Shown: one piece after another, positions 24,753 through 32,242 of the stretch
How the letters are laid out: each line of letters starts with the position of its first letter
Numbering within the stretch: position 1 is the stretch's first letter
Source: Pseudomonadota bacterium
Lineage (GTDB): Bacteria; Pseudomonadota; Gammaproteobacteria; Steroidobacterales; Woeseiaceae
DNA length: 56,752 nt
Assembly: GCA_022572185.1 (NCBI GenBank)
Contig: JACZWL010000018.1
Location: 1 to 56,752 of the forward strand
Direction of reading: 5' to 3'
Position numbers and translations under genes: made by a program
Notes under the pieces: model-generated
Database searches by the model: none
What the model was told of the DNA's origin: nothing
Seen by the model: only the letters and a program-made list of their open reading frames with translations

Positions 24753-25973
24753 TTACTTGGCCGCGTCGATCAATTTATCTGCCGCTTGCGGATCCTCCCA
24801 CCAGGGAAAATAGTTGCTGGGATCGCTAAAGCCATTGGTAATGCGGCTCGCGAGCTCCGGTTGCGTCTGCGCTGCCGCCAGAAGCTTCTGCATATTTTCC
24901 GTGGGGGGGATCAACAGGCTGTTGGTCCAGCGGGTAACCCATTGAGCATAATCCCAGTAGGCGTCGAAGGTCTGCTGCATCCATTTTTCATCGAATGGGT
25001 CGGATTCCCGTGACAGGATCGCGTCCAGGTATACGGCCGCCGACTTGCTGGCGTTGTTCGATCCCTGTCCGGTGATCGGGTCGTTGAGACATACGGTATC
25101 AGCCATGCCAAGCACGGCGCTGCCCGACGGCAGCCGGCCGATCGGCTCCTTGACAGTTGGCGGAAAACGCCCGGCCAGGATGCCGTTATCATCGGTCAAC
25201 TGTATGTCACGGCAGCGTTCTGCCTCCCACGGCAGAAACTCCGCCAGTATCTGTTTGCTCTTTTCCAGATGCTGCTCCGGGCTCTTGACGTCGGCCCAGC
25301 AATCCATCGGCCCGTCTGGAACACCTTCAAAGACCATGATCTCGCAAGGTCCGGTGGTGGTCAGCGCCGGGAAGACGAAATACTCGCCGACGGCGGGAAT
25401 GATGTTAAAACAGACAGCCGAATACTCTTCGCGCGGCACCATGTTCGTCACATAGGTGAGCGCCAGCGCACGCATGGGCTTGTCGAACGTGGACTTGTCC
25501 TCGTCGCGCTTAAAGATGCGGCCGATTTCGCCCTTGCCCGAAGCCACCACCACCAGGTCGGTGTCGGCGGCGAGTTCTTCGAGCTCATCGAGACTCGCTT
25601 CCAGGTTGAGCAGCTTGCCGCCGAGATGCTCGAACTTGTCCATCCATGCCGGCATTTTCACTCGCTGGTCCACCGACTGAGCCGGGGCATCGAGACGGGC
25701 AGCCCAGTCGATCGCCCTGGATCCATCGGGGCCGACGATGGTAAGGCCAACGCCATCGATCTGCGGGCATTCCTCATCCCAGAGGTTGAGATCCACCTCG
25801 CGCTCATGCTGCAACGCCATATCAAACATGCATTGACTGGATAGAACACGGCCTTGCTCGACCTCCTGGCGACTACGATTCGTCACCACAGTGACGTCGT
25901 AGTCGTGTCGCAGGAGTCCGATGCCGAGTTGCAGCCCTGAATGCCCGGCGCCGATGATTGTAATCGCACGCAT
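24753..25973 (-). CDS. StyA-like group E flavoprotein monooxygenase 1
   Basis: This 406-residue single-component FAD oxygenase begins MRAITIIGAGHSGLQLG (GxGxxG), which fixes the start at 25973. A start 96 bases upstream would add unrelated residues. The DLVVVASGKGEIGRIF strand, DPITGQGSNNA flavin segment and RWTNSLL helix parallel styrene monooxygenase StyA and indole monooxygenases. Group E enzymes epoxidise vinyl or indole double bonds with FADH2 from a partner reductase, here the third gene of the operon. It heads the four-gene minus-strand operon. Indole, styrene or a vinyl-phenol are all reasonable substrates. Confidence 0.88.
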   Translation of the reverse strand: MRAITIIGAGHSGLQLGIGLLRHDYDVTVVTNRSRQEVEQGRVLSSQCMFDMALQHEREVDLNLWDEECPQIDGVGLTIVGPDGSRAIDWAARLDAPAQSVDQRVKMPAWMDKFEHLGGKLLNLEASLDELEELAADTDLVVVASGKGEIGRIFKRDEDKSTFDKPMRALALTYVTNMVPREEYSAVCFNIIPAVGEYFVFPALTTTGPCEIMVFEGVPDGPMDCWADVKSPEQHLEKSKQILAEFLPWEAERCRDIQLTDDNGILAGRFPPTVKEPIGRLPSGSAVLGMADTVCLNDPITGQGSNNASKSAAVYLDAILSRESDPFDEKWMQQTFDAYWDYAQWVTRWTNSLLIPPTENMQKLLAAAQTQPELASRITNGFSDPSNYFPWWEDPQAADKLIDAAK

Positions 25974-26216
25974 TCTCTGCCCCTGTCCGATCTTGTTGGT
26001 AGCGACTAGCTGGTGGCCGCCCGTTTTTCTTGTTTCGACGTCAGGACGATCCGTAAAATAGCGTAGCACAGCAAACCGTCGAAAGCTGCAATCGCGCGGC
26101 GCGAACCAGGACGATCAATTACACTCTGGTAGCGACGACTCACAAAAACAATAGAAGCCGCCGGATGGCTGGTTCGGGCCGGTATGCGCTATCCGGATGC
26201 GGCAGAGGAGAACACA
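25974..26216. promoter_or_regulatory. Divergent control region of StyA-like operon and nitrilase-fold gene
   Basis: These 243 bases sit between divergent starts and should hold both promoters. Two short direct repeats are visible: TGGTAGCGAC near 25998 and 26130, and CAGGACGATC near 26042 and 26108. GAGGAG lies six bases before the ATG at 26217. I could not assign reliable -35/-10 boxes. Confidence 0.4.
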
Positions 26217-27275
26217 ATGATCGAGCCGTACAACGCAGTCGGACTGGTCCCCACCATGTGGGGCATAAGCAAACGCGAGGACATCTTCAAGAACATCGAA
26301 CACCACAAACACATGCTGAAAGCAGCTTGCTGGTTATCGGACATCGATTTCCCAGTCAAGCTGGTTGCCATACCGGAAGGCGCCTTGCAAGGGTTTAACG
26401 ATGAGGTCATGGATGTTGACCATGCGGATTATGCCAATACCTGTGCAATTGATATACCGGGTCCGGAAACCGATGCACTGGGCGAACTGGCGAAACAGTA
26501 TGGTGTTTATATCATTGCCCAGGCCAAGGCCCGTCACCCGAAGTTCAAGGACCGGTTTTTTAATATCGGATTCATCCTGAATGATGAAGGCGACATCATT
26601 TTGCAGCATTACAAAACGGTCACGCTGCTACCTGTTGAGCACTCCATGACACCGCACGACGTCTTCGACTGGTGGGTGGAAGAGTATGGATACAATCTGG
26701 ATGCCTTCTGGCCGGTGGCGGATACACCGCTGGGTCGGCTGGGGATCATGATGGCCAACGAAGGATCCTATCCTGAAAACGCACGGGCACTGGCCATGAA
26801 TGGTTGTGAGGTGGCGTACCGTGCCGCCATCCCGCACCCTGCTGCGGCGAATGATTATTTTGAAATTCAGAACCGGGCGCGGGCGCTGGATAACAATATG
26901 TTTGTAGTTGCTCCCAATATGGGCACCTATTATCTCACCCAGGATTCAGAAACGCCCATCGACACGTTTGGCGGTGCATCCATGATCGTGAATTACCGCG
27001 GTCAGATTGTCGGTAAACAGGCCTACGGCGGTGTCTCCACCTGGGTATCAGGACCCATCGATATTGCCGCCCTGCGCCACCATCGCGCCAACTCGCAGTG
27101 GACCAACTGGATGAAAGACCTGAAGACCGAAATGTATCAGCAGGTCTATGCCAAGGAGATCTATCCGAAGAACCTGTATCTGGATCGCGCACCGATGAAG
27201 CATGCCGAGTTCAAGGAAAAAGTGACTAAGAAACAGATCAGCCTGATGCAGGAAAGGGGCATCTGGAAAAAGTGA
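26217..27275 (+). CDS. Nitrilase-superfamily protein lacking the catalytic cysteine
   Basis: This 352-residue protein has the carbon-nitrogen hydrolase fold of the aliphatic amidase/formamidase branch. Glu54 (AIPEGAL) and Lys133 (HYKTVTL) of the Glu-Lys-Cys triad are in place. At the nucleophile the sequence reads LGIMMANEGSYPE where amidases have LIICDDGNYPE, so the cysteine is Ala180; the codon is GCC. The rest of the fold, including the C-terminal extension, is intact and the frame is clean, so this is not simple decay. Classical amidase or nitrilase activity is unlikely. It is divergent from the StyA-like operon. It may be a regulator, a scaffold, or an enzyme with different chemistry. 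Confidence 0.85.
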   Translation: MIEPYNAVGLVPTMWGISKREDIFKNIEHHKHMLKAACWLSDIDFPVKLVAIPEGALQGFNDEVMDVDHADYANTCAIDIPGPETDALGELAKQYGVYIIAQAKARHPKFKDRFFNIGFILNDEGDIILQHYKTVTLLPVEHSMTPHDVFDWWVEEYGYNLDAFWPVADTPLGRLGIMMANEGSYPENARALAMNGCEVAYRAAIPHPAAANDYFEIQNRARALDNNMFVVAPNMGTYYLTQDSETPIDTFGGASMIVNYRGQIVGKQAYGGVSTWVSGPIDIAALRHHRANSQWTNWMKDLKTEMYQQVYAKEIYPKNLYLDRAPMKHAEFKEKVTKKQISLMQERGIWKK

Positions 27276-27314
27276 ATGAAGCCCATCGATGATTGAGTAG
27301 CGGTTGAAGCGAGC

Positions 27315-27343
27315 GATGATCTGATCGTAGCAGCGCGATCATC
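27315..27343. terminator. Possible weak hairpin between convergent genes
   Basis: GATGATC and GATCATC form a 7-bp stem around a 15-base loop between the nitrilase-fold gene and the convergent UbiD gene. There is no T-tract, so the call is tentative. Confidence 0.25.
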
Positions 27344-27403
27344 TGTTGCCGAAACTCCGGCGGAAAGGGCTGTCGCGAAGTTATCCCGGCCTGAAGCAGA
27401 CCC

Positions 27404-28768
27404 CTAATCGTCGATATCGAAATTGCTGAGATCGACATCCTGCATGGTTACGCGCAGGTATTTTTCTTCCCTGGGCAAAGGAACGGTGGCATCGATACCG
27501 AGGCGGACCCACTTGTCGTTCTCGACCATCGGGTTCAGTCGATGGCCATCCGTCTCCGGCAGCTGGACCAGATCCTTGTCGTAACGACAGCGCGTAGCGA
27601 CTGCCCACTCGACCTCGCCGATATCGAAGATATCGACGTCCGTGTCGACCACCGTGACCGTCTTCAGAAACACCAGGGTGTCAAAAGCCACATCAATCGC
27701 ATCACGCGGCGTGCCACCACCGCAGGTGTCCAGTTGCACTACCAGGGTATACGGCACGCTGCCATCGGAGAAATGCACTGCTGTCACGTTGGGAACGGCG
27801 CTACGGATGCGCTCGAAAACTCCCGCTTCGGCCACCGATGCATAGGCCTGACGAACTTCGGGGCCGGACAGGATGGTGTGGAAAATTGGTTTTCGCCGGC
27901 GGGTCATTGCGGTAACTTCAAAGACCCAGCGCGGTTTCCGTGAGGCGTAGTAGCCGGTGACTTCGGCATACGGTCCCTCGGCTTCGCGGATGTCCGGCAG
28001 GAGCCGCCCTTCTATGACAAACTGGGCATTGGCAAACGCCTCCACGTCAACGCTTTGCGCCCGGATCAATTCCACCGGCTCACCGCGAATCTGGCAGGCG
28101 ATGCCGACCTCGTCCATCTCGATCGGCGCCACCGACGCGGGTGAGGCAGCAGCCAGGTGCACACCGAGATCGACACCGTTGTTAACAGTTATCTCCAGTG
28201 CCTCGCCACGCGCCTCGGCTCGCCTGAAATAGTCCATCACATGGCCGAACTCTTCCAACAGCAACGTGCAGCGTCGCTTGCCGGTTACCATCATACGGTG
28301 AATGGAGAGATTGCGGACACCGGTATCCGGATCTTTGGCGATGACGACGCTCGAGGTCAGGTAAGGCCCGCCGTCGCCCTCCGCATGACGCGGGATCGGT
28401 AAGGTCGAAAGATCCGGATTCTGTTCAATGATCTCATTGGCGGGCCCGGTTTCGACAATGACGGGCTCGACCGGGTTTTTCCGCCAGGCGGCAATTTCGT
28501 CGCTGAGGACAAACGGCAGGCGTTCGCTGCTGGTGCCGAACATGCCGGCCGTCGTGGAACGGTTCCAGTAGAGACCAACCAACACCGGATAATTCCGGTC
28601 CTTGACGTTCTCGAACAACACGGCCTTGCCGCCCTCGAACTTCTTCGCGACGCCGGCCAGCTCACAATCAGAATCTACCGCACTCTTTATCCGCACCAGT
28701 AGATTGGCCTCGTCCAGGTAATCGATATAGGACTGCAGGTCGGTCAGACCACGCTTGAACAAATCCAT
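27404..28768 (-). CDS. UbiD-family (prenylated-FMN) decarboxylase
   Basis: This 454-residue protein matches UbiD/ferulate-decarboxylase-type enzymes. REAEGPYAEVTGYY holds the two catalytic glutamates, and VNNGVDLGVHLAAASP and HTILSGPEVRQAY are family segments. These enzymes remove or add carboxylate on aromatic or acrylic acids using prenylated FMN. The ATG at 28768 follows GGGGGA and begins MDLFKRGLTDLQ, as does the truncated copy at 40877-41008. No UbiX prenyltransferase is in the window, so it must be supplied elsewhere. It is the last gene of the TPP enzyme-MFS-UbiD set, with a 179-base gap upstream. An aromatic acid is the likely substrate. Confidence 0.92.
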   Translation of the reverse strand: MDLFKRGLTDLQSYIDYLDEANLLVRIKSAVDSDCELAGVAKKFEGGKAVLFENVKDRNYPVLVGLYWNRSTTAGMFGTSSERLPFVLSDEIAAWRKNPVEPVIVETGPANEIIEQNPDLSTLPIPRHAEGDGGPYLTSSVVIAKDPDTGVRNLSIHRMMVTGKRRCTLLLEEFGHVMDYFRRAEARGEALEITVNNGVDLGVHLAAASPASVAPIEMDEVGIACQIRGEPVELIRAQSVDVEAFANAQFVIEGRLLPDIREAEGPYAEVTGYYASRKPRWVFEVTAMTRRRKPIFHTILSGPEVRQAYASVAEAGVFERIRSAVPNVTAVHFSDGSVPYTLVVQLDTCGGGTPRDAIDVAFDTLVFLKTVTVVDTDVDIFDIGEVEWAVATRCRYDKDLVQLPETDGHRLNPMVENDKWVRLGIDATVPLPREEKYLRVTMQDVDLSNFDIDD

Positions 28769-28947
28769 AATGCTGTCCCCCACCTGCCGAAATCGGATTT
28801 TTTGAATGTGAGCGAAAGTCTGTCTGCATCGCCTGCAGAGACCGGTTCTATAAGCGGTCTACGCGCATGGCATCCGTCTTTCCAACGCTTTTGTTATCAC
28901 CGCAAGTGTCGTCTGATTCATGGCGACCCTTGCAAACAACGAATCAC

Positions 28948-30255
28948 TCAGCTCGTGCCCGGCTGTAACTCCCTGGCACGAATCGTAAATGCGGCGAAGC
29001 CTGCTACCAGCAAGGGCATCGCGAATAATACAAAATAAGTCGCCTTGGACCATTGCAGAGCAATCATGATACCGCCGAGATAGGGACCCATGATGGCACC
29101 GATTCGGCCCACACCGATGGTCCAGCCAATGCCTGTGGTTCGTAACTCGGTCGGATAGATTCGCGCCGCCACCGAGTAGAGTCCGATGAAACCGCCCATG
29201 ACAAAAAACCCGATCAGAAAACCGACGCCCAGCAATAACGGCACGTTCTGCCCCAGGAAGCCGAACAGTCCAACGCATCCGGTACCAAGCAGCAGGAACG
29301 TCAGGATCAGCGGCCGCAGGCCGCGCGTGCCGGAAAGGTAACCGAGCGTTGGTATGCCGATGACGGCCCCCGCATTGACCATGAGTCCTGCCAGAATACC
29401 CTGCTCCAGCGGCAGGCCGGCATCGACGACGATCTTCGGCACCCAGCTCAAGACGAAATAAACGGTCAGCGAGTTCAGTACGAAAGCCAGCCAGAGCTTC
29501 AGCGTGTTCGTGCGTCGTGCGCGGGTGAGGAGTGCCACAACACTGCCGGAGGTTTCCGTTGCCGGCACCGGTGGCAGTACATCCAGCGTCGCTTGCCGCA
29601 AACCGCGCAATATCCGATTGATCTTATCGAGCGCTTTCGCGGGTTGCTTCTGTGCTAGAAACACAAGCGATTCGGGCAGCGCCAGGGCCGCGACCGGAAT
29701 CATCAGTGCGCCCATCATCGCGCCGCCGAAGAATAAAACGCGCCATCCATATTCGGGCACGAGCCATGCGGCCATCAGGCCACCCAGGGTCCCACCGATC
29801 GGGTAGCCTGCCTGCAACAGGCCAATCGTCAGGTTACGGTGCCGGTCCGGCGTGTATTCGGCCACCATCGAAGTCAGGCTTGCCAGCATGCCGCCGATAC
29901 CGAGGCCCGTTAATGCTCGGGCAACAATCAGTTGCGGTACGGATCTGGAGAGGCCCGTTATTACCATCATGACCGAAATCGCCACGATGCAGATCAGAAT
30001 CATCGCCCGCCGGCCGATGCGATCGGTTAGCGGAGCAATGAACATCGAACCAAGCGCCATACCGACCAGGCCGGCACTGAAAACCAGACCGAGTGCCGCA
30101 GGTTGAATGGCCCATTCGTCAGCGATCGGCGGTGCGGCAAAGGCAATGGCCAGAACATCGAAGCCATCCAGCATATTCAGCATGCAGCAGATGCCGATCA
30201 CGGCTATCTGCAATTTCTTCACCGGGCTGTTGTCGATGAGTTCGCGTATATCCAT
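28948..30255 (-). CDS. MFS transporter, aromatic acid:H+ symporter (AAHS) type
   Basis: This 435-residue protein has twelve membrane helices. The LDGFDVLAIAFAAPPIADEW opening and the DRIGRR loop between helices 2 and 3 are typical of the aromatic acid/H+ symporters BenK, PcaK and MhpT. It should bring benzoate-like or hydroxycinnamate-like acids across the inner membrane. Its neighbours, the UbiD decarboxylase and TPP enzyme on the same strand, and the divergent TonB receptor, form a complete uptake-and-use unit. The specific acid is not visible from the sequence. Confidence 0.9.
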   Translation of the reverse strand: MDIRELIDNSPVKKLQIAVIGICCMLNMLDGFDVLAIAFAAPPIADEWAIQPAALGLVFSAGLVGMALGSMFIAPLTDRIGRRAMILICIVAISVMMVITGLSRSVPQLIVARALTGLGIGGMLASLTSMVAEYTPDRHRNLTIGLLQAGYPIGGTLGGLMAAWLVPEYGWRVLFFGGAMMGALMIPVAALALPESLVFLAQKQPAKALDKINRILRGLRQATLDVLPPVPATETSGSVVALLTRARRTNTLKLWLAFVLNSLTVYFVLSWVPKIVVDAGLPLEQGILAGLMVNAGAVIGIPTLGYLSGTRGLRPLILTFLLLGTGCVGLFGFLGQNVPLLLGVGFLIGFFVMGGFIGLYSVAARIYPTELRTTGIGWTIGVGRIGAIMGPYLGGIMIALQWSKATYFVLFAMPLLVAGFAAFTIRARELQPGTS

Positions 30256-30356
30256 ACAAGATCAGTCCGTTACCTGCAAAAAACTCTCGTCTTACAGACT
30301 ATAGTGGTTTACTGGCACGGGAAATATTTTTTTGTCGACACGTTTTATGCAGGCGA

Positions 30357-32000
30357 TCACCGACTGCGCAGGCCCTCGCTCATGCGAACGAACGCGTCGG
30401 ACACATCCAGCGGATCGAGATGAACCTCGATCATCAATGGTCCCGGCCCGGTGTGGCTTTCGGCACGTTCGAGCGCAGCTTCCAGGTCTCCCTCGGTGTG
30501 CACATCCTCGCCGCACACGCCACCGAATGCTTCCGGCAATCGGTGGTAGTCCCAATCCTGAATGTCGTTGAACGGGCCCTCGTGGATCAGGCGCTCGGCA
30601 GTATAGCCCCGGTTGTTCAGAACGAAAATGATTGGCGATTTGCCGTAGCGCACCATCGTAGACAATTCCTGCGCGGTCATTTGAAACGCGCCATCACCTT
30701 CCAATGCAATAACTCTTTGACCCGGTTCGGCGGCAAAGCAGGCGCCTAAGGCGAATCCAATACCGGATCCAATGGATGCCCAATAGCTTGAAGCAAAATA
30801 TCGAGTGTCTGGCGGCAGTTGGACGTAGGCCATGTTGATAGACGGCCCGGAGTCGGCTACAAACACATCGCCCGGCGCAAGGAAATGCGCGATGCGATCG
30901 AAGAAGCGTTCGTTGCTTATCGGAGCATCCGCAACGGGTTCGAAGGGTCGATGTACGGTATGTACAAACTCCTGCATCGGGATGTCAAGACCGGCCCAAT
31001 GTCCTTCCGGCAGGATGGCGAGCAAGCGGTCAATGACATCGGCGACCGGCACACCGGTAAAGGTCCCGTCGGACGTTTTTACCTGCCCATCGAAGACATG
31101 CATGGTTCGATCATCTGACAGATTCGCCGAGGAGCCACCCATATTGAAGTCGGATGCCACCGCCCCGAACCAGACCACCGCGTCGGCCCCTTCGACAAAC
31201 TCGCGCACCGGTTGCGGGCTGCCGAGACCGTGGTAGATGCCGATACATCGCGGGTGATTTTCGAGAAAGTCCGGTTTTCCGGTAAACACCGAAGCAACGG
31301 GCACTCCGGTCTTGTCCACCAGGGATTGCACTGCAATGCGCAGGTCCGGAGTATTTATCTCGTGGCCGACTAACAGCACACAACTGCGGGCGGCTTGCAT
31401 TTTGCTGACCAGCGATTCAACCGCTGCCGCCGTGGCAGCAGGATCCCCGCTCCTGACGGGTTCGAGAGCTTGATCGGTCGCCCGCGAGACGGCCTGCCGC
31501 TGCACATCCTGTGCAATTTCCAAATAGATTGGCCGGCGCTCACTCCGGCAGAGTTGCAGCAACTCATCGATATCCTGTGCAGCCCGCGCCGCGTCATCCA
31601 GGACCTTGGCAGCCACGGTGATCTGCTCGAAGATCCGCAGGGAAGCGTCGTAGCGATCGGGCAGGACATGATGCAAATGAGGCCGGGTCCGGTACGCTTC
31701 GCTGGGTGGCCCTCCGCAAATCACCACCATCGGGACACGTTCGGCGTAGGCGCCGGCGGTCGCGTTGACCAGACTGAATGCGCCGGGTCCGTACGTCACA
31801 GCAACAGCGCCCAGACCCCGCATGCGGGCGTAGCCATCCGCCGCGTAACCCGCATTCAGCTCGTTACAGGTCGCGACGTGCTCGACATCGCTGGCGACCA
31901 TCGCCTCAAAGAAGGGCAAGATATAGTCTCCCGGGATGCCGAACAGGTGATCGACTCCGAGACCCTTGAGGCGGCTAAGAAGAAATTCTGCGACTGTCAC
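30357..32000 (-). CDS. ThDP-dependent decarboxylase, pyruvate/indolepyruvate decarboxylase type
   Basis: This 547-residue protein has the three ThDP-enzyme domains. GIPGDY and CNELNAGYAADGYAR carry the cofactor-activating Glu47. PHLHHVL has the His110-His111 pair specific to pyruvate decarboxylases. EGDGAFQMTAQELSTM opens the ThDP/metal motif. The PFNDIQDWDYHRLPEAFG segment is a signature of indolepyruvate/phenylpyruvate/pyruvate decarboxylases. It converts a 2-oxo acid to an aldehyde, which the aldehyde dehydrogenase at 34732 could oxidise. It heads the minus-strand unit divergent from TonB receptor 1. An aryl-pyruvate or arylglyoxylate is favoured by the aromatic context but not proven. Confidence 0.9.
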   Translation of the reverse strand: MTVAEFLLSRLKGLGVDHLFGIPGDYILPFFEAMVASDVEHVATCNELNAGYAADGYARMRGLGAVAVTYGPGAFSLVNATAGAYAERVPMVVICGGPPSEAYRTRPHLHHVLPDRYDASLRIFEQITVAAKVLDDAARAAQDIDELLQLCRSERRPIYLEIAQDVQRQAVSRATDQALEPVRSGDPAATAAAVESLVSKMQAARSCVLLVGHEINTPDLRIAVQSLVDKTGVPVASVFTGKPDFLENHPRCIGIYHGLGSPQPVREFVEGADAVVWFGAVASDFNMGGSSANLSDDRTMHVFDGQVKTSDGTFTGVPVADVIDRLLAILPEGHWAGLDIPMQEFVHTVHRPFEPVADAPISNERFFDRIAHFLAPGDVFVADSGPSINMAYVQLPPDTRYFASSYWASIGSGIGFALGACFAAEPGQRVIALEGDGAFQMTAQELSTMVRYGKSPIIFVLNNRGYTAERLIHEGPFNDIQDWDYHRLPEAFGGVCGEDVHTEGDLEAALERAESHTGPGPLMIEVHLDPLDVSDAFVRMSEGLRSR

Positions 32001-32133
32001 CAGAACAATAATAGCAAGCTATGTCGAGGTTTTGGCTCCGCCCGGCTCCCCGCAACTGTCATTCATGGCGGTAACGGAAGAAATATCCAGGCCGACGCGG
32101 CTTATGGAGTAGCGCCACCGAAGGGGTCGATGT

Positions 32134-32152
32134 AAACTGGTCAGTACAGTTT
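32134..32152. promoter_or_regulatory. Operator-like inverted repeat between TPP enzyme and TonB receptor 1
   Basis: AAACTG and CAGTTT form a perfect 6-base dyad with a 7-base spacer. The site lies in the 242-base divergent gap, about 90 bases before the receptor ATG. Its spacing suits a dimeric regulator. I found no second copy at the other divergent starts. Confidence 0.35.
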
Positions 32153-32242
32153 CAGCATCAGTGGCAAATCAAGAAACAACCAGCCGGAGGGCACAAAGCG
32201 CCCGATCCCGGGGCGTGCTGATACCTGTCGAGGGGGAATATT

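Noticed and set aside
24753-26069. Longer start for StyA-like monooxygenase 1
   Set aside because: The extra 32 residues precede the Rossmann strand that normally begins these proteins, and they fall in the divergent promoter region.
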